Positions 15,301-30,300 of a DNA stretch of 64,000 nucleotides are shown here, piece by piece. Within the stretch, counting starts at the first letter, position 1; every line of letters begins with the position of its first letter. Position numbers and translations under genes: made by a program. Below the pieces are notes generated by a model. The model searched no databases. It was not told where the DNA came from and saw nothing but the letters and a program-made list of their open reading frames with translations. Origin of the DNA: Bos javanicus (Eukaryota; Chordata; Mammalia; Artiodactyla; Bovidae); NCBI RefSeq assembly GCF_032452875.1, contig NC_083876.1, positions 28,060,001-28,124,000 on the forward strand. The letters are read 5' to 3'.

Positions 15301-18300
15301 ACAACAACATAAACACATAAAATATGTCTATGTGTATAAGACATATATATCTAGTTATCATTTTGATATGACTAAGAACAGGCATCTATATATGACTCAA
15401 AGACAAGCTTCAGTAAAAATGCCATCTACAAAACAGAGACACTGAGTTCGTAGTGACCAAGGAGCCTAATAAAAGAGATGTTCACCTTAGAAATACTCAC
15501 CTATCAATTCCTGCTTTGCATATTCAAGGGTAAAATCCCAGTTGTGTAAGAACAAAAGAAAATTACCTTGGGAGGTGCTGCAATTTAAGTTCATGAGCAT
15601 AATTTTAAAATAAGTAAGCCTTTTCTGTATGTTACTCTTAATTCTCTGATCAGTTTCACATTATTTTCTCCATTTCAGCAATGACAAAATTGAGACGAGG
15701 TTTTAAGTTATGCCCAAGGTAACAAAACTAAATAAATGAGCTTGCTATTAAAGCTAGATTACATATCCAAGAGCCTTCTTTCCACACTTGCCAAGAATTC
15801 CTAAGTTGTGCATTTATCTTGTTAGTGTTTATATAACACCGAAAGTCAGTAGTTCCAGCATCATGAGAGGGTCCATAGCCCCGTACATGTTGCATGATGA
15901 TAAGACATTTATATAATTATAAAATTATAAAATTTCATGAACAAGGTAGAAGTTGGTTCTGATTGTACTGTGCACATAGATGATAAAAATATTCCCCACA
16001 ACTTTTATTTTTTATAGAAGATCTTTTGACAAGCATCAAGGCTAAAATGGTTCCATTTCAAGATTATAGTGGCAATGTGATTGACAGGGGAGAAAAACAA
16101 GTGTACATTGAGAAGAAAAACTTTCAAACAGACAGTTCTACATGATGAACAAAATGCCTATGGACCCCATCCTAGGGCACTGAATTTTTCTTTAACTCTA
16201 GAACCATGGGATTAATCAATTTCTTCTAGGACTACAGATACACAGGAGGGAGCATTTCATCTTTTTATATATTTTTTTGCTCTATATTTCTTTGCCTGAA
16301 TTTGTTTTGTTCAGCCATTCATTCAACAATATTTATTGATCATAACACCACCTGTTAGATATTTGACCAAATACTGATATTTGAGTAATAAACAAGACAC
16401 AGCTCTTGCCCTTATGAAACTTAAAATCTAATGACAGTACACAAACAAAAATTTAATTTAAAAAAATGTATAACAAAACTTTATATAACATTAAGGCACA
16501 TAGGAAACATTAAAATAGTGTATGGGATTCCCTGGTAGCTCAGAGGGTAAAGCGTCTGCCTGCAATGTGGGAGACCCAGGTTCGATCCCTGGGTCAGGAA
16601 GATCCCCTGGAGAAGGAAATGGCAACCCACTCCAGTATTCTTGCCTGGAAAATTCCATGGACAGTGGAGCCTGGTAAGCTACAGTCCACAGAATTGCAGA
16701 GTTGCACACAACTGAGCAACTCCACTTCTTCCCCAGCTAATGAATGTATTAACTGAAAAAGAGAGATACGTGCCAGGGAGTGTGGACCTGCAATAGTACC
16801 GATAATCACTTTTCACAGGATGTGTATTCAAGTGTTACAGGAAGTAGGGTGTCAATGGCTATGCAATTCTCTATTACAGCCAATTCTGCAGTTAAGCAAA
16901 CGAGCTTTTATGTTTTAAAAAATCATAACTTTAGAAAATAGACCCTATTAGGCTAAGCCCTAAATAAAGCCAGTTAGCACTATGCCTGACACAAAATTTA
17001 TACTCAGTAATAGCTCAACCACGAGCTCAGTTTTTCTGCTGTTTGAAAGCAGGAAAAATTGTAATGTACCAGAACCCTTCCATTAATCAAACAAGAATTT
17101 ATGCCAACAAAGGAGAACTCTGAGACGGAGGCAAAATTGTTTAAATAAGGGAAAAGACTGGGAAATATGAAAATATGTAATTATTACAGTGGTTGGGATA
17201 ATGTCATGAAGATAACTCAAAACACTATGTATTTATCCTATACTTATATTAAGTTAGAATGCAGAGTTTATAGACAAATGCCATTGTCCTAGGACAGTAA
17301 GAAAGGACAATATTTTAATGTGTTTATATTATTATACCAAAGTTAAGCCATTTTTTTATTTTTATAAAATTAATAACAAATACTAGTAAAAACAATTATA
17401 CCAGTTTGAAATGATTAAATTAACCACCAGGTGGAGCTCCATGAATTCAATGTATATTTTCAAAAATAGAAAATTGCTTAAATTGGTCAAATTAGGAAAA
17501 ATTAGAACATATTTTTTCCTGAGCAGTTTTGGCTAATTTTCTTATCTGCAATGCTAAGAGAATTTATGAATCATAATAGATGGTTCTTATTGAAGACAGA
17601 ATGCCAAATTTCTTGATTAGTATAATGCCAAATTTCTTGATTAGTATACTAAAACTTTTCAGTTTTTAATAGAAATTTAAATCAAAGTACTTTTGCTTAA
17701 GTTACTTTATAGTTTATTTCAAATACATATTCCATTGTATATTGTTTAAAGTATGAAACTATAATTGAAACTTAGAACACATGAGAAAAATCTATTAAAG
17801 CCTGCCTATTATTCCATTTAGTACTGATTTTTAAAAAATGCTTATTTTTTTCCAATTTGTTTGTTTTACCCCAGAACCTGAAATTAAAAAAGATGAAAAG
17901 ATGCCCAAAGCAGGTAAGGAAACCTTGCGAGATTTACCTTTTAATTTATATTCTGTTTATCATGAACAAGGCTGGTGTTATGACCAGGTTGTCCAAGGCT
18001 GAAAACATTGAAAAATACTTGTGTATTTCATATATTTTCATTGTAATAAGTAATAAACAGATGTATGCTAAAATTAATATGGATTCTGTTTTCTGGTAGC
18101 AGATTTTAGTTGTTTGTCCAAGTATTGGACCTGTTAACATATGCTGTTCCTTATTTATCTAGTGGGCAACTGAATACTGTTTTCAAAGTGCTAATGGGAC
18201 AATCTGAATTTCAGAGGATGTAGCCAGATTGTGACAAATGCCTAAATCTTATAATTGGTTGAACCTTATGGAATCGCCTACACTTGAACATCTTTTACCT

Positions 18301-21300
18301 AAAAAACAGTAGTTTCATATGGTTTAACATAAAAGTTCAATCATTTTCTCCCTTACTATTTGAATATCCACATATTTTAGGAGAGGTAATCCATTGTATT
18401 ACTGACCTTTAATTTGAAAATAGGAGTACTTTTAAAAGAGACTTCCTGAAAATTTTTATGAGAAAAGGAGACAAGAGATTAGCTTGTCATTTTTAAGACA
18501 GGTGTTAAAAGTTAGAAGAAGGAACATTATAGAATAAAGGACAGGAAGAAAACACTAAAATTCCTGATGAAAACTTCTTTTAATTACAATCTTTCTAGGG
18601 CTAACTCTATTCCAAATATTTTATATACTATATGAAGATAAAGATATAAACTATCTATATGAAGATGTTTATGAAGATATTTACACACCTGTATCTACAT
18701 ATGCAATAAGGTTATATCTATATCTCTCCTTAGAGTGAAAGTGATACAGTGTACATGCAGACATTCAGATCAGTTCAGTTCAGTTCAGTTACTAAGTCGT
18801 GTCCAGCTCTTTGTGACCCCATGAATTGCAGCATGCCATTCATGCTTCCCTGCCCATCACCAACTCCTGAAGCTTGCTCAAACTCATGTCCATCAAGTCG
18901 CTGATGCCATCAAACCATCTCATCCTCTGTTGTCCCCTTCTCCTCCTGCAGTCAATCTTTCCCAACATCAGGGTCTTTTCCAATGAGTCAGTTCTTCACA
19001 TCAGGTGGCCAAAGTATTGGAGCTTCAGCTTCAGTATCAGTCCTTCCAATGAATATTCAGGAGTGATTTCCTTTAGGATTGACTGGTTTGATTTTTCAGT
19101 CCAAGGGACTCTCAAGAGTCTTCTCCAACACCACAGTTCAAAAGCATCAATTCTTTGGCACTCAGCTTTCTTTATGGTCCAACTCTCACATACATGACTC
19201 CATACATGACTACTGGAAAAACCATAGCTTTAACTAGATGGACCTTTGTTGGCAAAGTAATGTCTCTGCTTTTTAATATGCTGTCTAGGTTGGTCATAGT
19301 TCTCTTCCAAGGAGCATGCATCTTTTAACTGCACGGCTGCAGTCACCATCTGCAGTGATTTTGGAGCCCAAGAAAATAAACTCTGTCACTGTTTCCACTG
19401 TTTCCCCATCTATTTGCCATGAAGTGATGGGACCAGATGCCATGATCTTAATTTCTTGAATGTTGAGTTTTAAGCCAGGTTTTTCACTCCCCTCTTTCAC
19501 TTTCATCAAGAGGCTGTTCACTTTCTCCCAAAGGGTGGTAGTCATCTGCATATCTGAGGATACTGACATTTCTCCCTGCAGTCCTGATTCCAACTTGTGC
19601 TTCATCCAGTCCAGAAATTCATATAATTGGTTTTAAAATATTTGCATATACTTGAGCACATTTTAACATACATTTAAGTAATTCTTGCTTCACCATTCCA
19701 TGTATAGGTTAAATATTAACCTGAATTATTTTCCTTTGTATCAAAAGTGTTGCCAACATATCAAAAGGAATTGCTTAAGTGTTTTTGTATTTTTAATGAA
19801 TGAACATAATCATTTGAGTGACTTTATAAAATCTGAAGGGCTTCCCAGGTGGCACCAGTAGTAAAGAATCCACCTGCCAAGAGACGCAAGAGACACGGTT
19901 TGATCCTTGCCTCAGGAAGATCTCCTGGAGAAGGAAATGGCAACCCACTCCAATATTCTTGCCTGGAAAATCCCATGGACAGAGGAGTCTGGTGGGCCAC
20001 AGTCCATAGGGTCACAGACTATATGAGTGACTAAGCCGCAGCATAAAATCTGAAAGTATGCATTCTCTGGATGATAAATGAAAAATGAGCAATTTTAAAC
20101 AGTGAAAAAAGTGCATGATAAGGACAAAATGATACATTGAATCTTAATATCAAAAATTATAATTGAGCTTTAGATATATCTAAAAAAAGGAAAAGCTATG
20201 TATAAAAATTGCTCTCCTTTTGTAAGCACGCTTACTGGTGTCAGCGAAAAATTGCTGGTCAGTTAAAAGTTGCATCATGTCACCCATTCCTATAAACAAC
20301 ACTGTATTTTATGGCTTATTTTACTTTTGATATATAATGGAAAAAGTAATATATGCACTGCTGCTGCTACTGCTAAGTCGCTTCAGTCATGTCCGACTCT
20401 GTGCGACCCCATAGATGGCAGCCCACCAGGCTCCTGCGTCCATGGGATTCTCCAGGCAAGAACACTGGAGTGGGTTGCCATTTCCTTCTCCAATGCATTA
20501 AAATGAAAAGTGAAAGTGAAGTCGCTCAGTCATGTCCGACTCTTGGCGACCCCACGGACTGCACCCTACCAGGGTCCTGCGTCCATGGGATTCTCCAGGC
20601 AAGAGTACTGGAGTGGGTTGCCATTGCCTTCTCCAATATATGCACTATAAATTCCCTATTATTCAGTCAGTCAGTCAGTCACTCAGTTGTGTCCGACTCT
20701 TTACAACCCCATAGACTGCAGCATGCCAGGCTTCCCTGTCCATCACCAACTCCTGAACTTGCTCAAACTCATGTCCATCGAGTCAGTGATGCCATCCAAC
20801 CATCTCATCCTCTGTCATCCCCTTCTCCTGCTTTCAATCTTTCCCAACATTAGTGTCTTTTCCAAGAAGTCAGTTCTTTGCATCAGGTACTTTACATTAA
20901 ATATTTTTGTCTATTTTTATGTTATATTTATTTTCATCTTCCTAAAAGGAAAGAGAAATCAGAACTAATGACATATTTTATTATAAAACATGATCAATTC
21001 ACAATTTGTTAACAATATATATTATGCTAATATCACTGCCATATGTTAAGAACTGTGCTTGGTGAAACAAAGTTTAGAAACAAGTGATGTTTCCCATCCC
21101 AAGAGAGTCTAACCAAAGACATAGACATGAACTATTGAAAGATGGTTCTTAGATAATTAGTTAAATTAGTAAAGAGTCTCTAGGAGTTTAGAGAGAGGGG
21201 GCATTCCTATAGTCTGTGCTAATCATTGAAACTTCAGGGAGATGATGGATTAAGCTGGGATTTTAGGAGTATGCAAGAGCATCTGAGACAGGAAGGTGAC

Positions 21301-24300
21301 TATAAAGCATGGTGGAAGCCAACTTTATAGAAGAAAAATATGAATTTTACTCTCTTGCCATTTGCTAAGGATGTGACTTAAATTACTTCATGTTTCTGAG
21401 TTTCAATATTTTATCTATTGAAGAAAGGTCATTACACCCACCTGGTAGAGTTGTTAATAAGAAACTGAGTTGATGTTTTCTATTTGTTTCAGATTTAATA
21501 AATGGGGGTTATATTCAGGAGTTAGTCAGAGGCAGGGATGAGCGTGACTTGAGAAGAGACAGTGAGGAGAGGACCAAGAACCAAAGTTGATTCCAGGGGC
21601 CACAGAGGAAGAGAGGATGCCAAGACTGCAGCAATGATGTGTAGACACATGAGCATGGTTCTGGAAATCTAGAAAACTGGACTTAGGAAACCAGGGTGAA
21701 AAGTCTGGATGATTAGAAGGTGAATGAGAAGAGAGTCATATCCTAAGTCTTAGAATGCCATGCAGGGTGAAATTCTACATGAAGAATTTTGAATCATAAA
21801 TTCAACTCAATAGCTTTGATAGTAATCTAGTATTGTAAAGGCAAGTGAAATTGATAGGGAGAGAGAGGCAGCAATAAGGAAGTGAATTGTTTACTTTAAA
21901 TATTTTTTATGGCCATGACTAATATTCTATGTGAAATTATTAGGAATTAAGTTTTTAAAAATCACAGGACCTAGCAACTCATTGAAAAATACTAATAACA
22001 TCTTGTTATACACCCTTTCAATTATTTGAGTATATACAATCACAACCACACTCTATAGTGTAGTTAATATCACTACTTTTGTAAGTGTCAACCTATTTCA
22101 CAGGAAGAGGCTAGAAATTGATGACATTAGCTATATATGAAAGTGAAAAGTGAAAGTGAAGTTGCTCAGTCGTGTCCGACTCTGCGACCCCATGGACTGC
22201 AGCCTACCAGTCTCCTCCATCCATGGGATTCTCCAGGCAAGAATACTGGAGTGGGTTGCCATTTCCTTCTCCAGGGGATCTTCCCGACCCAGGGATCGAA
22301 CCCAGGTCTCCTGCATTGCAGGCAGATGTTTTAACCTCTGAGCCACCAGGGAAGCCTATATATATATGTAAAACTCCTAGGTCTCAACCTTGAAAGGATG
22401 GAGAAGGTGATCAAAGGTAGAAGTTGCAGAGGAAATGCAGGTTGCGGGGAGAGAGATGTACTAGCAACACTGGGCAATAGGGAACTTTCACTTTGATTCC
22501 TCACACTATGTATCCGTAAGTTTAGAGGTTTGGAGTTAGAAGCCAAAGCTGAGAAGGATTTCTCCAAGAAACTAGAACTTGGAGAGAAAAGAGAAGAGAA
22601 TGAAGGGCAGCTTCTTGGAAAAGAAAAAGAACAGGTCAAAAAGGAGAGTGTGTTACCTGGAAGATAGGGATACAGTGTATCAGCATCCTAAAGGCCAGAC
22701 ACTTTCAAGAAAAAGGATCAATAGAAAAATCAATAGTCTTAATGTCACAGGAAAGTCAAGGGGCATGATACCTGAGAAAAACCCTTATATTTAACAAAAA
22801 TCTGTCATTTTATGACCACTTGAAGGCATTTTTATTTTTGTATCGATGTATAATTGCTTTATAATGTTGTGTTAGTTTCTGCTGTACAATGAAATGAATC
22901 GGCTATGCTTCCCTGGTGGCTCAGTCAGTAAAAAAATCTGTCTGCAATGCAGGAGACCCAGGTTCAATCCCTGGTTCAGGAAGATTCTTGGAGAAGGAAA
23001 TGGCAACCCACTCCAGTATTCTTGCCTGGGAAATCTCATGAACTCCTGGCAAGCTACAGTCCACGGAGTCGCAAGAGTCAGACATAACTTAGTGACTCAA
23101 CCTACACCATGCATACACACCCCTCCCTCGTGGACCTCCCTTCCACCCTGCCCCCACCCCACCCATCTGGATCATCACTAGAGAGCATTTTTAGTAAAGG
23201 GGTGGAAGTAGCAAGCAGTTTAGAGGAATTAATAAGAGAATTTATCAGTAATAAGTGGAATTAGAACACCCCAACTACTTTTTTTCAGGAGTTTGCTGTT
23301 CAAAGGAGGCAAAATACTATATTCCAGCAGGTGGAATCAATGAGCTGTGTTTGTCATTTTCATATCTGTGATAGGGTGGAGCATTCTAGGGAAAGGAGGA
23401 GCATGAAATCCAGAGGGAGATATTAATTCCAAGTGAGCTGTCCCAGATCAAGGTCTGGGATACACAATATAGGTGGAGGGCATTAACTTATATAGCCCCC
23501 CTCCCACCTTTGAGAAAACATTGAAAGGATAGATTAAATTAAAGCTGAGGGTCTGTGAGGATGCTTCTGCTGAGTACTCTTTTGTCCTAAAATCTCTTCT
23601 GAAAGGTGACCACTAATGTGTTCATTTGCCAAACACAGGGCATAGTTTCCTTTCTTCATATTGTACTAACCTTTGGATAATATCTGACCATGTTCATCAT
23701 CTCTTATTCCTCAAAAGAAAACAAAAATCCTTTTATTTGGCAGAAACTACAACATTTAACCAACGGTGTTAAAAATAAAACAGCAACAAAAGATGACAAC
23801 ACTTTTTAAAACTGAGTCAACATTGTAGCAATTATTTATTTTTGACATGGCATATGGGGCTTCCCTCATGACTCAGATAGTAAGGAATCTGCCTGCAATA
23901 CAGGAGACCTGGGTTTCATCCTTGGGTCAGGAAGATCCCATATTATTAGGCACTAAAATGATAGCAAATAGGACATGCATTTTATTAGGTAAGTGAAGAA
24001 TAGCTAAATATTCTTTTCAGGAAGCAATAGGCATTAATTATAAGTAGCAATGTAATTAAAAACAGAAATATTTGCATAAGTAATTTTTTATCAGGAAAAT
24101 TAACATTCATAAACAAAATCTTCAAAGTTCTGTTACTGCATTTCTCACTGCCAAAACTGGAGGCAAGGTAAACAGGTAAGATGCTTTTGATATGGAGCTG
24201 AAGTGAGAGCAGAATATTAAAACTTACTTTCTCCCGCCTTTTCTCTATCTGTAAACACACACCACACAGTTCTCCAGCCTTGGTCTTGTTGTAAATGTTT

Positions 24301-27300
24301 TTCTCTAACATATCATGTGATAGCCATGTTTGTTGAATGGATTTCTTCAAACTTTGTGTTTCAGCTCCTGTATTATCTTTGCTGTGAGCTATGCAGTCTT
24401 CTTCTCAGGGGAGACAGAAAGTCACTCAAAAGCCACCATAGCTACAACAGGTCACCAAAATTATCCTCATGAAAAGGGAGGCATTAGTCAATCCTACCAT
24501 CTCATCCTCTGTTGCCCCCTTCTGCCCTCAGTCTTTCCTAGCATCAGGGTCTTTTACCATGAGTTGGCTCTTTATATCAGGTGGCCAAAGTATTGGAGTT
24601 TCAGCTTCAACACCAGTCCTTCCAATGAATATTCAGGACTGATTTCCTTTAGGATTAACTGGTTTGATCTCCTTGCAGTCCAAGGGACTCTCAAGAGTCT
24701 TCTCCAGCACCACAGTTCGAAAGCATCAATTCTTCAGTGCTCAACCTTTTTTATGGTCCAACTCTCACATCCGTACGTGACTTCCAGAAAAAAAACAAAA
24801 CAAAACAAAACAAAACATAGCTTATTAAATAGAGTTCTCATCAGCAATATATTCTATGCAAATCTAACAGACTTATTGTTAAATCACGTGATATAATGTA
24901 TGTGAAAGTGCCTTCAACAGCTATGAAAGCAAAAAAAAAAACATGATTATCATCTATACCCTTGATATTCAAAGGGTGGTTCACAAAATAACATCAGCAT
25001 CACCTGGTTGCTGAAATGTAGAATCTTAGGTCCCATCAATAACTGCTGGATAAGAATTTGGATTTTTAGCAAGTCCCTGAAGTTATTAGTATGCACATTA
25101 AAATTTGACAAAGACTATTATAGAATTCATAGGCATCTATGATTGCCCTTATCTCCAAGAAATACATCAGTCTTCTCTCCATAAACTTAGCTTATGCAAA
25201 GTGCATATGTGTTTTTGAATGGTTTCTTTCTAACTAGCAACAAGGGCGTCACACTTTCTGAGCACTGGTTGGCTTAGGTCATCCAGAAAGTGACTAAATA
25301 GTCAATCATTCCTTTCTCCCAACAACGCACAGTCAAATGGGCACTGCTTGTACATGTGCATTCATTTGAGCTTAAAATAAATAAATAAACATAATAATAA
25401 ATAAATAATAATAATAATAAATAAATAAACTTAAATTTTGCTTGAAGGACATGATTGGCAAGGGTAAACAGTCTTCTTATTTTACCAGCTGGGTAAGATA
25501 TTGATACAGTGGATGAATGACTCAGTCAAAGAAAACAGGATGTCCTTGTATCTATCAGTTATCAAAGTATCTCTGGCCTATATCTTTTACAGAACTTAGT
25601 TCCAATTGGTTACTGTATTAATTTATGTCTATTATAATGTAATATAAATATATTTCAGTATCTTTTTAAATTTACCATAGTGCAGTAGATCAAAGCTAAT
25701 ACAATTTTTTTTAAGTAGTGACAACATTGATTTTTAAAAAGAAGAAAAACTGAATGAGAAAGACTAGAAATAATGTTATAGTTAGAACAATGAAGATATG
25801 CTAACACAAATAATAAATTTATACCCAGGCATTGCTATCTCAAAATTTCCTTTTATTTTTTCCCACATCAAGCAGACAAAAAATTCTACTGTAAATTCTT
25901 GGGGGAGGAGGCAATAATATTCTTTCAGGTTAAAAAAAAAAGTATTAAAATTACGCAGACATGGAAACTTAACTAATCACTGATAAGTGGCATTAGTGAT
26001 AAATACTTCTTAAATATCCCTACAGATAACCATGCGAATGCAGTAGGTCAACCATTGTTCCTACTGTAAACTAATATTTATTGAGTTGTCAGTAGGTATG
26101 TGTCATTATAATATTCTGAAAGGGATTATTACCACAAAGAAATCAAGAAAATTGAAATAATTTTTACCATGTAAGTTCAAGGACATTTATTGAATGCCAG
26201 CTAATCCAAATCCTAGAAAATGGAAAAATAACCAATATTGGTGGAACACTTAATTAAAAGATCAAGGGGATTTAATCATATACATGCATAATATAATCAA
26301 TTCTATAAAATTTTGTGACTTAGGTTTCATTATTTTGCTGAAGTTACAGGCAATGTACCAGAATAAAAATGAAGTGAACTCCCAGGTTACAAAATTCACA
26401 GGTGGGATGACCTAGCTTCTTTCAACATATTAATGATGACCACACTCATATACTCAACTTGATTTCTATGGCAGTGAGCAAATTACTTACAATTTCACAA
26501 GTTGTCCTATTTGACTTCAAAGTAACATAAAATATAGTTTACCTTCCTTTTGCCAACACATCACAGATAAATTAGGTTGGCCAAATCTGAACAAACTTTT
26601 TGGTCAATTCAACATAATATTTTTCTGCCTAATTTCAAGCCTCAAATACAGTATTATCATTCTATTCTCAGTAAAATATAAATAGAGATGATGGGGGTAG
26701 TGGTGGAAAAAAAAGTTAAGAGTGGTGGTACACCTATTGTTAGATAAATGTGGATAATACTAACTGATAACAAATTGGGGTAGTAGACTCTATGTTCCTT
26801 AGGGCAGGACTTTGTTGGTTTATTTCATTCGTACATGTGTTCTAGCACATAGTAAGAAATACAGTAAATGTTTTTGAATAAACAAATGTAGTAAGAGTTT
26901 AGTTGTTCAGTCAAATGGACCTGGAAGCCTGTCTCCTAATTTGTTAAAATGAGAAAGTGAGTTCATGAGGGTTACTCTAAATGTTACAGTATTTTATTGA
27001 AAATGCTTAGCCTGGGTCTGGGCACCTATAAACATTTAGTGTGTTAGCTATAAATTATGCTAATAAATACATGAGACAATTTTCCAGAATTAAAATTTGA
27101 TAGTCTTTTAAAAATCTGAGATTTTTTAAGTGATTGGCTTTCAGATAAGCAATTTTTATTTTGTGGAAAAACGATATAACCATTTTCCTGTTTGACCTTT
27201 GGATGTTGACCACTTCTGTATTAAAATCTTCTCTTTTTCATTTATAATAATGACTTGAGTACTGTAGTCTTAAGTTTTTCTGGTGAAATGTATCTTCTAG

Positions 27301-30300
27301 AGACTGGGAGATGAAATATGTCTTAGCCAATTCAATCAATCAAGCACAGTCCCATTAGTCACTTCTGAATCAATCTGTGACAGGTACGATTTTTCTCAGC
27401 TGGTTGAAAGATTCATGCTTCATGAATCCTAGGAAAGGCCTTTCTATCAAGACAAAAAGGAATAATGATGGCTTCATTTAAAATTACTAAACTCTACTTA
27501 TGTATTAGTGTAAACAAAGCACCACTAATTAGATATTTCATCTTCTTTAGAGATATTTCTTCAATGGTACATATTTTAAACTCCTTAAAAAGACATAATT
27601 TTTAGTTTTTATGTTTTCTTCAGAAAGATTTTCTTCCTTCTGTAATTTATGGTAATAAAGAAGTGCTCTTTTTGCCCTTTATGTAAAATTTTCACTGAAA
27701 ATTGTCCTTCCCAATTTCAACCCACTCCAAAAACTAATTGGGGAAGGTGTTAGTAATGAGATTTGAATTGAGAGCTTTAAGGGTGGCAAAAGCAATTCAC
27801 TAATGAAGACTCTATTAGTTGCCCCAGAGGAAATTGATGATCTGTTTTTCTAAATTAAAAAAAAAAAAAAAACTCAAGAGCTTTTTAAACACTTGCCTGT
27901 TAAGAAGTCAACCCTATTAGAAAGATTTCTAACTCCAGGCTAATTTGTGAGTTACTCTGATAGAATATTATAAAATTTACAAAAAATTCAGTTTTCCCCC
28001 ATGTTAATATATTGCTTAGTTTATATCTTCTTTGCTATTCAAAAGTATACTAGTTTTATTAATTAATTGAGCCTATCCTCAATCTCTTTTTGATCCAAAA
28101 CATCTTAAGAAAGGAAAATGAGACTATTTATGTGGGTATAGTTAAAATGAAATAATATTAACTATTGTCTCTTCTATTCTCACATCCCTGGTTTCAGAAA
28201 ATAATATTCTAGAGCTCTGGAACTGAAATTGATACGACAAATAACTAACATGGCAAAAATAATGGTTCCTTTGAGGCCATGCCTGCCAACTTTAAACAGG
28301 CCTATCCAAATTCAAACATTTTAATGTGTTCTCCTCACAAACACTCCACCCCTAAACTGTGCCCTAATCAATGCCCTGATCTTTAAACTAAGGATGGAAT
28401 CTCACTGAGCTTACATCATAATGGAGGCTCATTTCTTACTGTCTTACTTTTTCGCCTAAGACCCATTTAAAGTATCAGGATGTAATGAAAGGGTGTTTAG
28501 GGTAATATAGTTTCAGTTCAGTTCAGTTCAGTTCAGTCTCTCAGTCATGTCCGACTCTTTGCAACCCCCATGGACTGCAGCACGCCAGGTCTCCCTGCCC
28601 ATCACCAACTCCCAGCTACTGCTGCTGCTACTAAGTAACTTCAGTCATGTCCGACTCTGTGTGACCCCATAGATGGCAGCCCACTAAGCTCCCCCATCCC
28701 TGGGATTCTCCAGGCAAGAACACCGGAGTGGGTTGCCATTTCCTTCTCCAATGCATGAAAGTGAAAAGTGAAAGTGAAGTCACTCAAGTCATGTCCCACC
28801 CTCAGTGACCCCATAGACTGCAGCCTACCAGGCTCTTCCATCCATGGGATTTTCCAGGCAGGAGTACTGAAGTGGGGTGCCATTGCTTTCTCCGACCAAC
28901 TCCCAGAACTTACTCCAACTTATGTCTATCGAATCGGTGATACCATCCAACCATCTTATCCTCTGTTGTCCCCTTCTCCTCCCTCCTTCAATCCCTCCCA
29001 GCATCAGGGTCTTTTCAAATGAGTCAGTTCTTCGCATCAGGTGGCCAAAGTATTGTAGTTTCAGCTTCAGCATCACTCCTTCCAATGAATATTCAAGACT
29101 GATTTCCTTTAGGATGGCTGGTTGGATCTCCTTGCAGTCCAAGGGACTTTCAAGAGTCTTCTCCAACACCACAGTTCAAAAGCATCAGTTCTTCGAAGCT
29201 CAGCTCTCTTTATGGTCCAACTCTCACATCCGTACATGACTACTGGAAAAACCATAGCTTTGACTAGATGGACCCTTGTTGGCAAAGTAATATAGTTCAG
29301 TAAATAATAATTAAAACATGCTTGGGCCAGGTGGTGCTAATCAATCTAAAATGCTCTTCAGTGCATTCTATATTCCAGGCCCAAACTATTAAACAGTCAC
29401 ACCTAAACAGAGTAAATTTTTTCCTTTTTTTTAGATTAAATAATCACATTAATAAGAAATCCCTTGCACAGACTTTCACATGTTTTTTCATGTATCCTAA
29501 AGCAAGATGATCACAATACAATTTGAAAAATATCCTATGTGGAGAAAAAAATAGAAGATTTCTGCTTTGATAATATGTTTTATTGCAGGGTCACAGAGTT
29601 AAAGAACTCCATTTTTTGTAAACCCTTTCCAAATATTTTAGTAGCATCTTCAATGGGTCATCAGTGGGAACGTGTTTAGTGTGTGTATTACTCAAGAGAG
29701 CAACCCTCCACTGATACAGAATTTAATAATCCCTTGTTCATTAAACACAATTATTGTGAACTATATGAGATAATAAACAAGTGTAAAGGACACCAAAGTG
29801 AGAGTTTCAGTCCTTGCCTAGTGAATCTCATAGTTTATTTGGAAAAGACAAATGAGTAAATAATTACTAAGCATTACAAATAATAAGACTTGGTAGGGAA
29901 GATCCCCTAAAGGAGAGCATGGCAACACACTCCAGTATTCTTGCCTGGAGAATCCTAGGGACAGAGGAGCCTGGAAGGCTACAGTCCATAGGGTCCCAGA
30001 GTAGGACATGAATGAAGTGACTAACACACAGCATACACAAGTATTGCAAATAATCACAATGCAAGGAGTGATGGTTTACACTGGATACGTAGAGTACAGA
30101 TTCAGTTCAGTTCAGTTCAGTTTAGTCACTCAGTAGTGTCCGACTCTTTGCGACCCCATAAATTGCAGCACGCCAGGCCTCCCTGTCCATCACCAACTCC
30201 CGGAGTTCACTCAAACTCACGTCCATTGAGTTGGTCACGTCATCCAGCCGTCTCATCCTCTGTCGTCCCATTCTCCTCCTGTCCCCAATCCCTCCCAGCA

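Larger units (their letters stand above)
5743..17874 (+). other. TRDN: TRDN intron (12.1 kb)
   Basis: Holds an L1 3' end (5978-6166), a BovA relic (8412-8490), an old L1 ORF2 relic (8500-9275), SINEs at 12111, 13178, 14548 and 16524, two adjacent BovB ends (14786-15310), MIR relics near 12590, 13415 and 15660, and a 24-bp tandem duplication at 17600. I see nothing specific in 9300-12100 or 16725-17590. The acceptor is TTTACCCCAG. Confidence 0.75.

Noticed and set aside
16005..16065. Possible exon after TTTTTTATAG at 16016
   Set aside because: No GT donor in a usable frame, and exons 2 and 3 of the window already join without a gap in the triadin order.
22137..22393. Several overlapping 63-73 residue open frames on both strands
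   Set aside because: All lie in one Bov-tA SINE; similar Bov-tA/BovA translations recur many times in the window.
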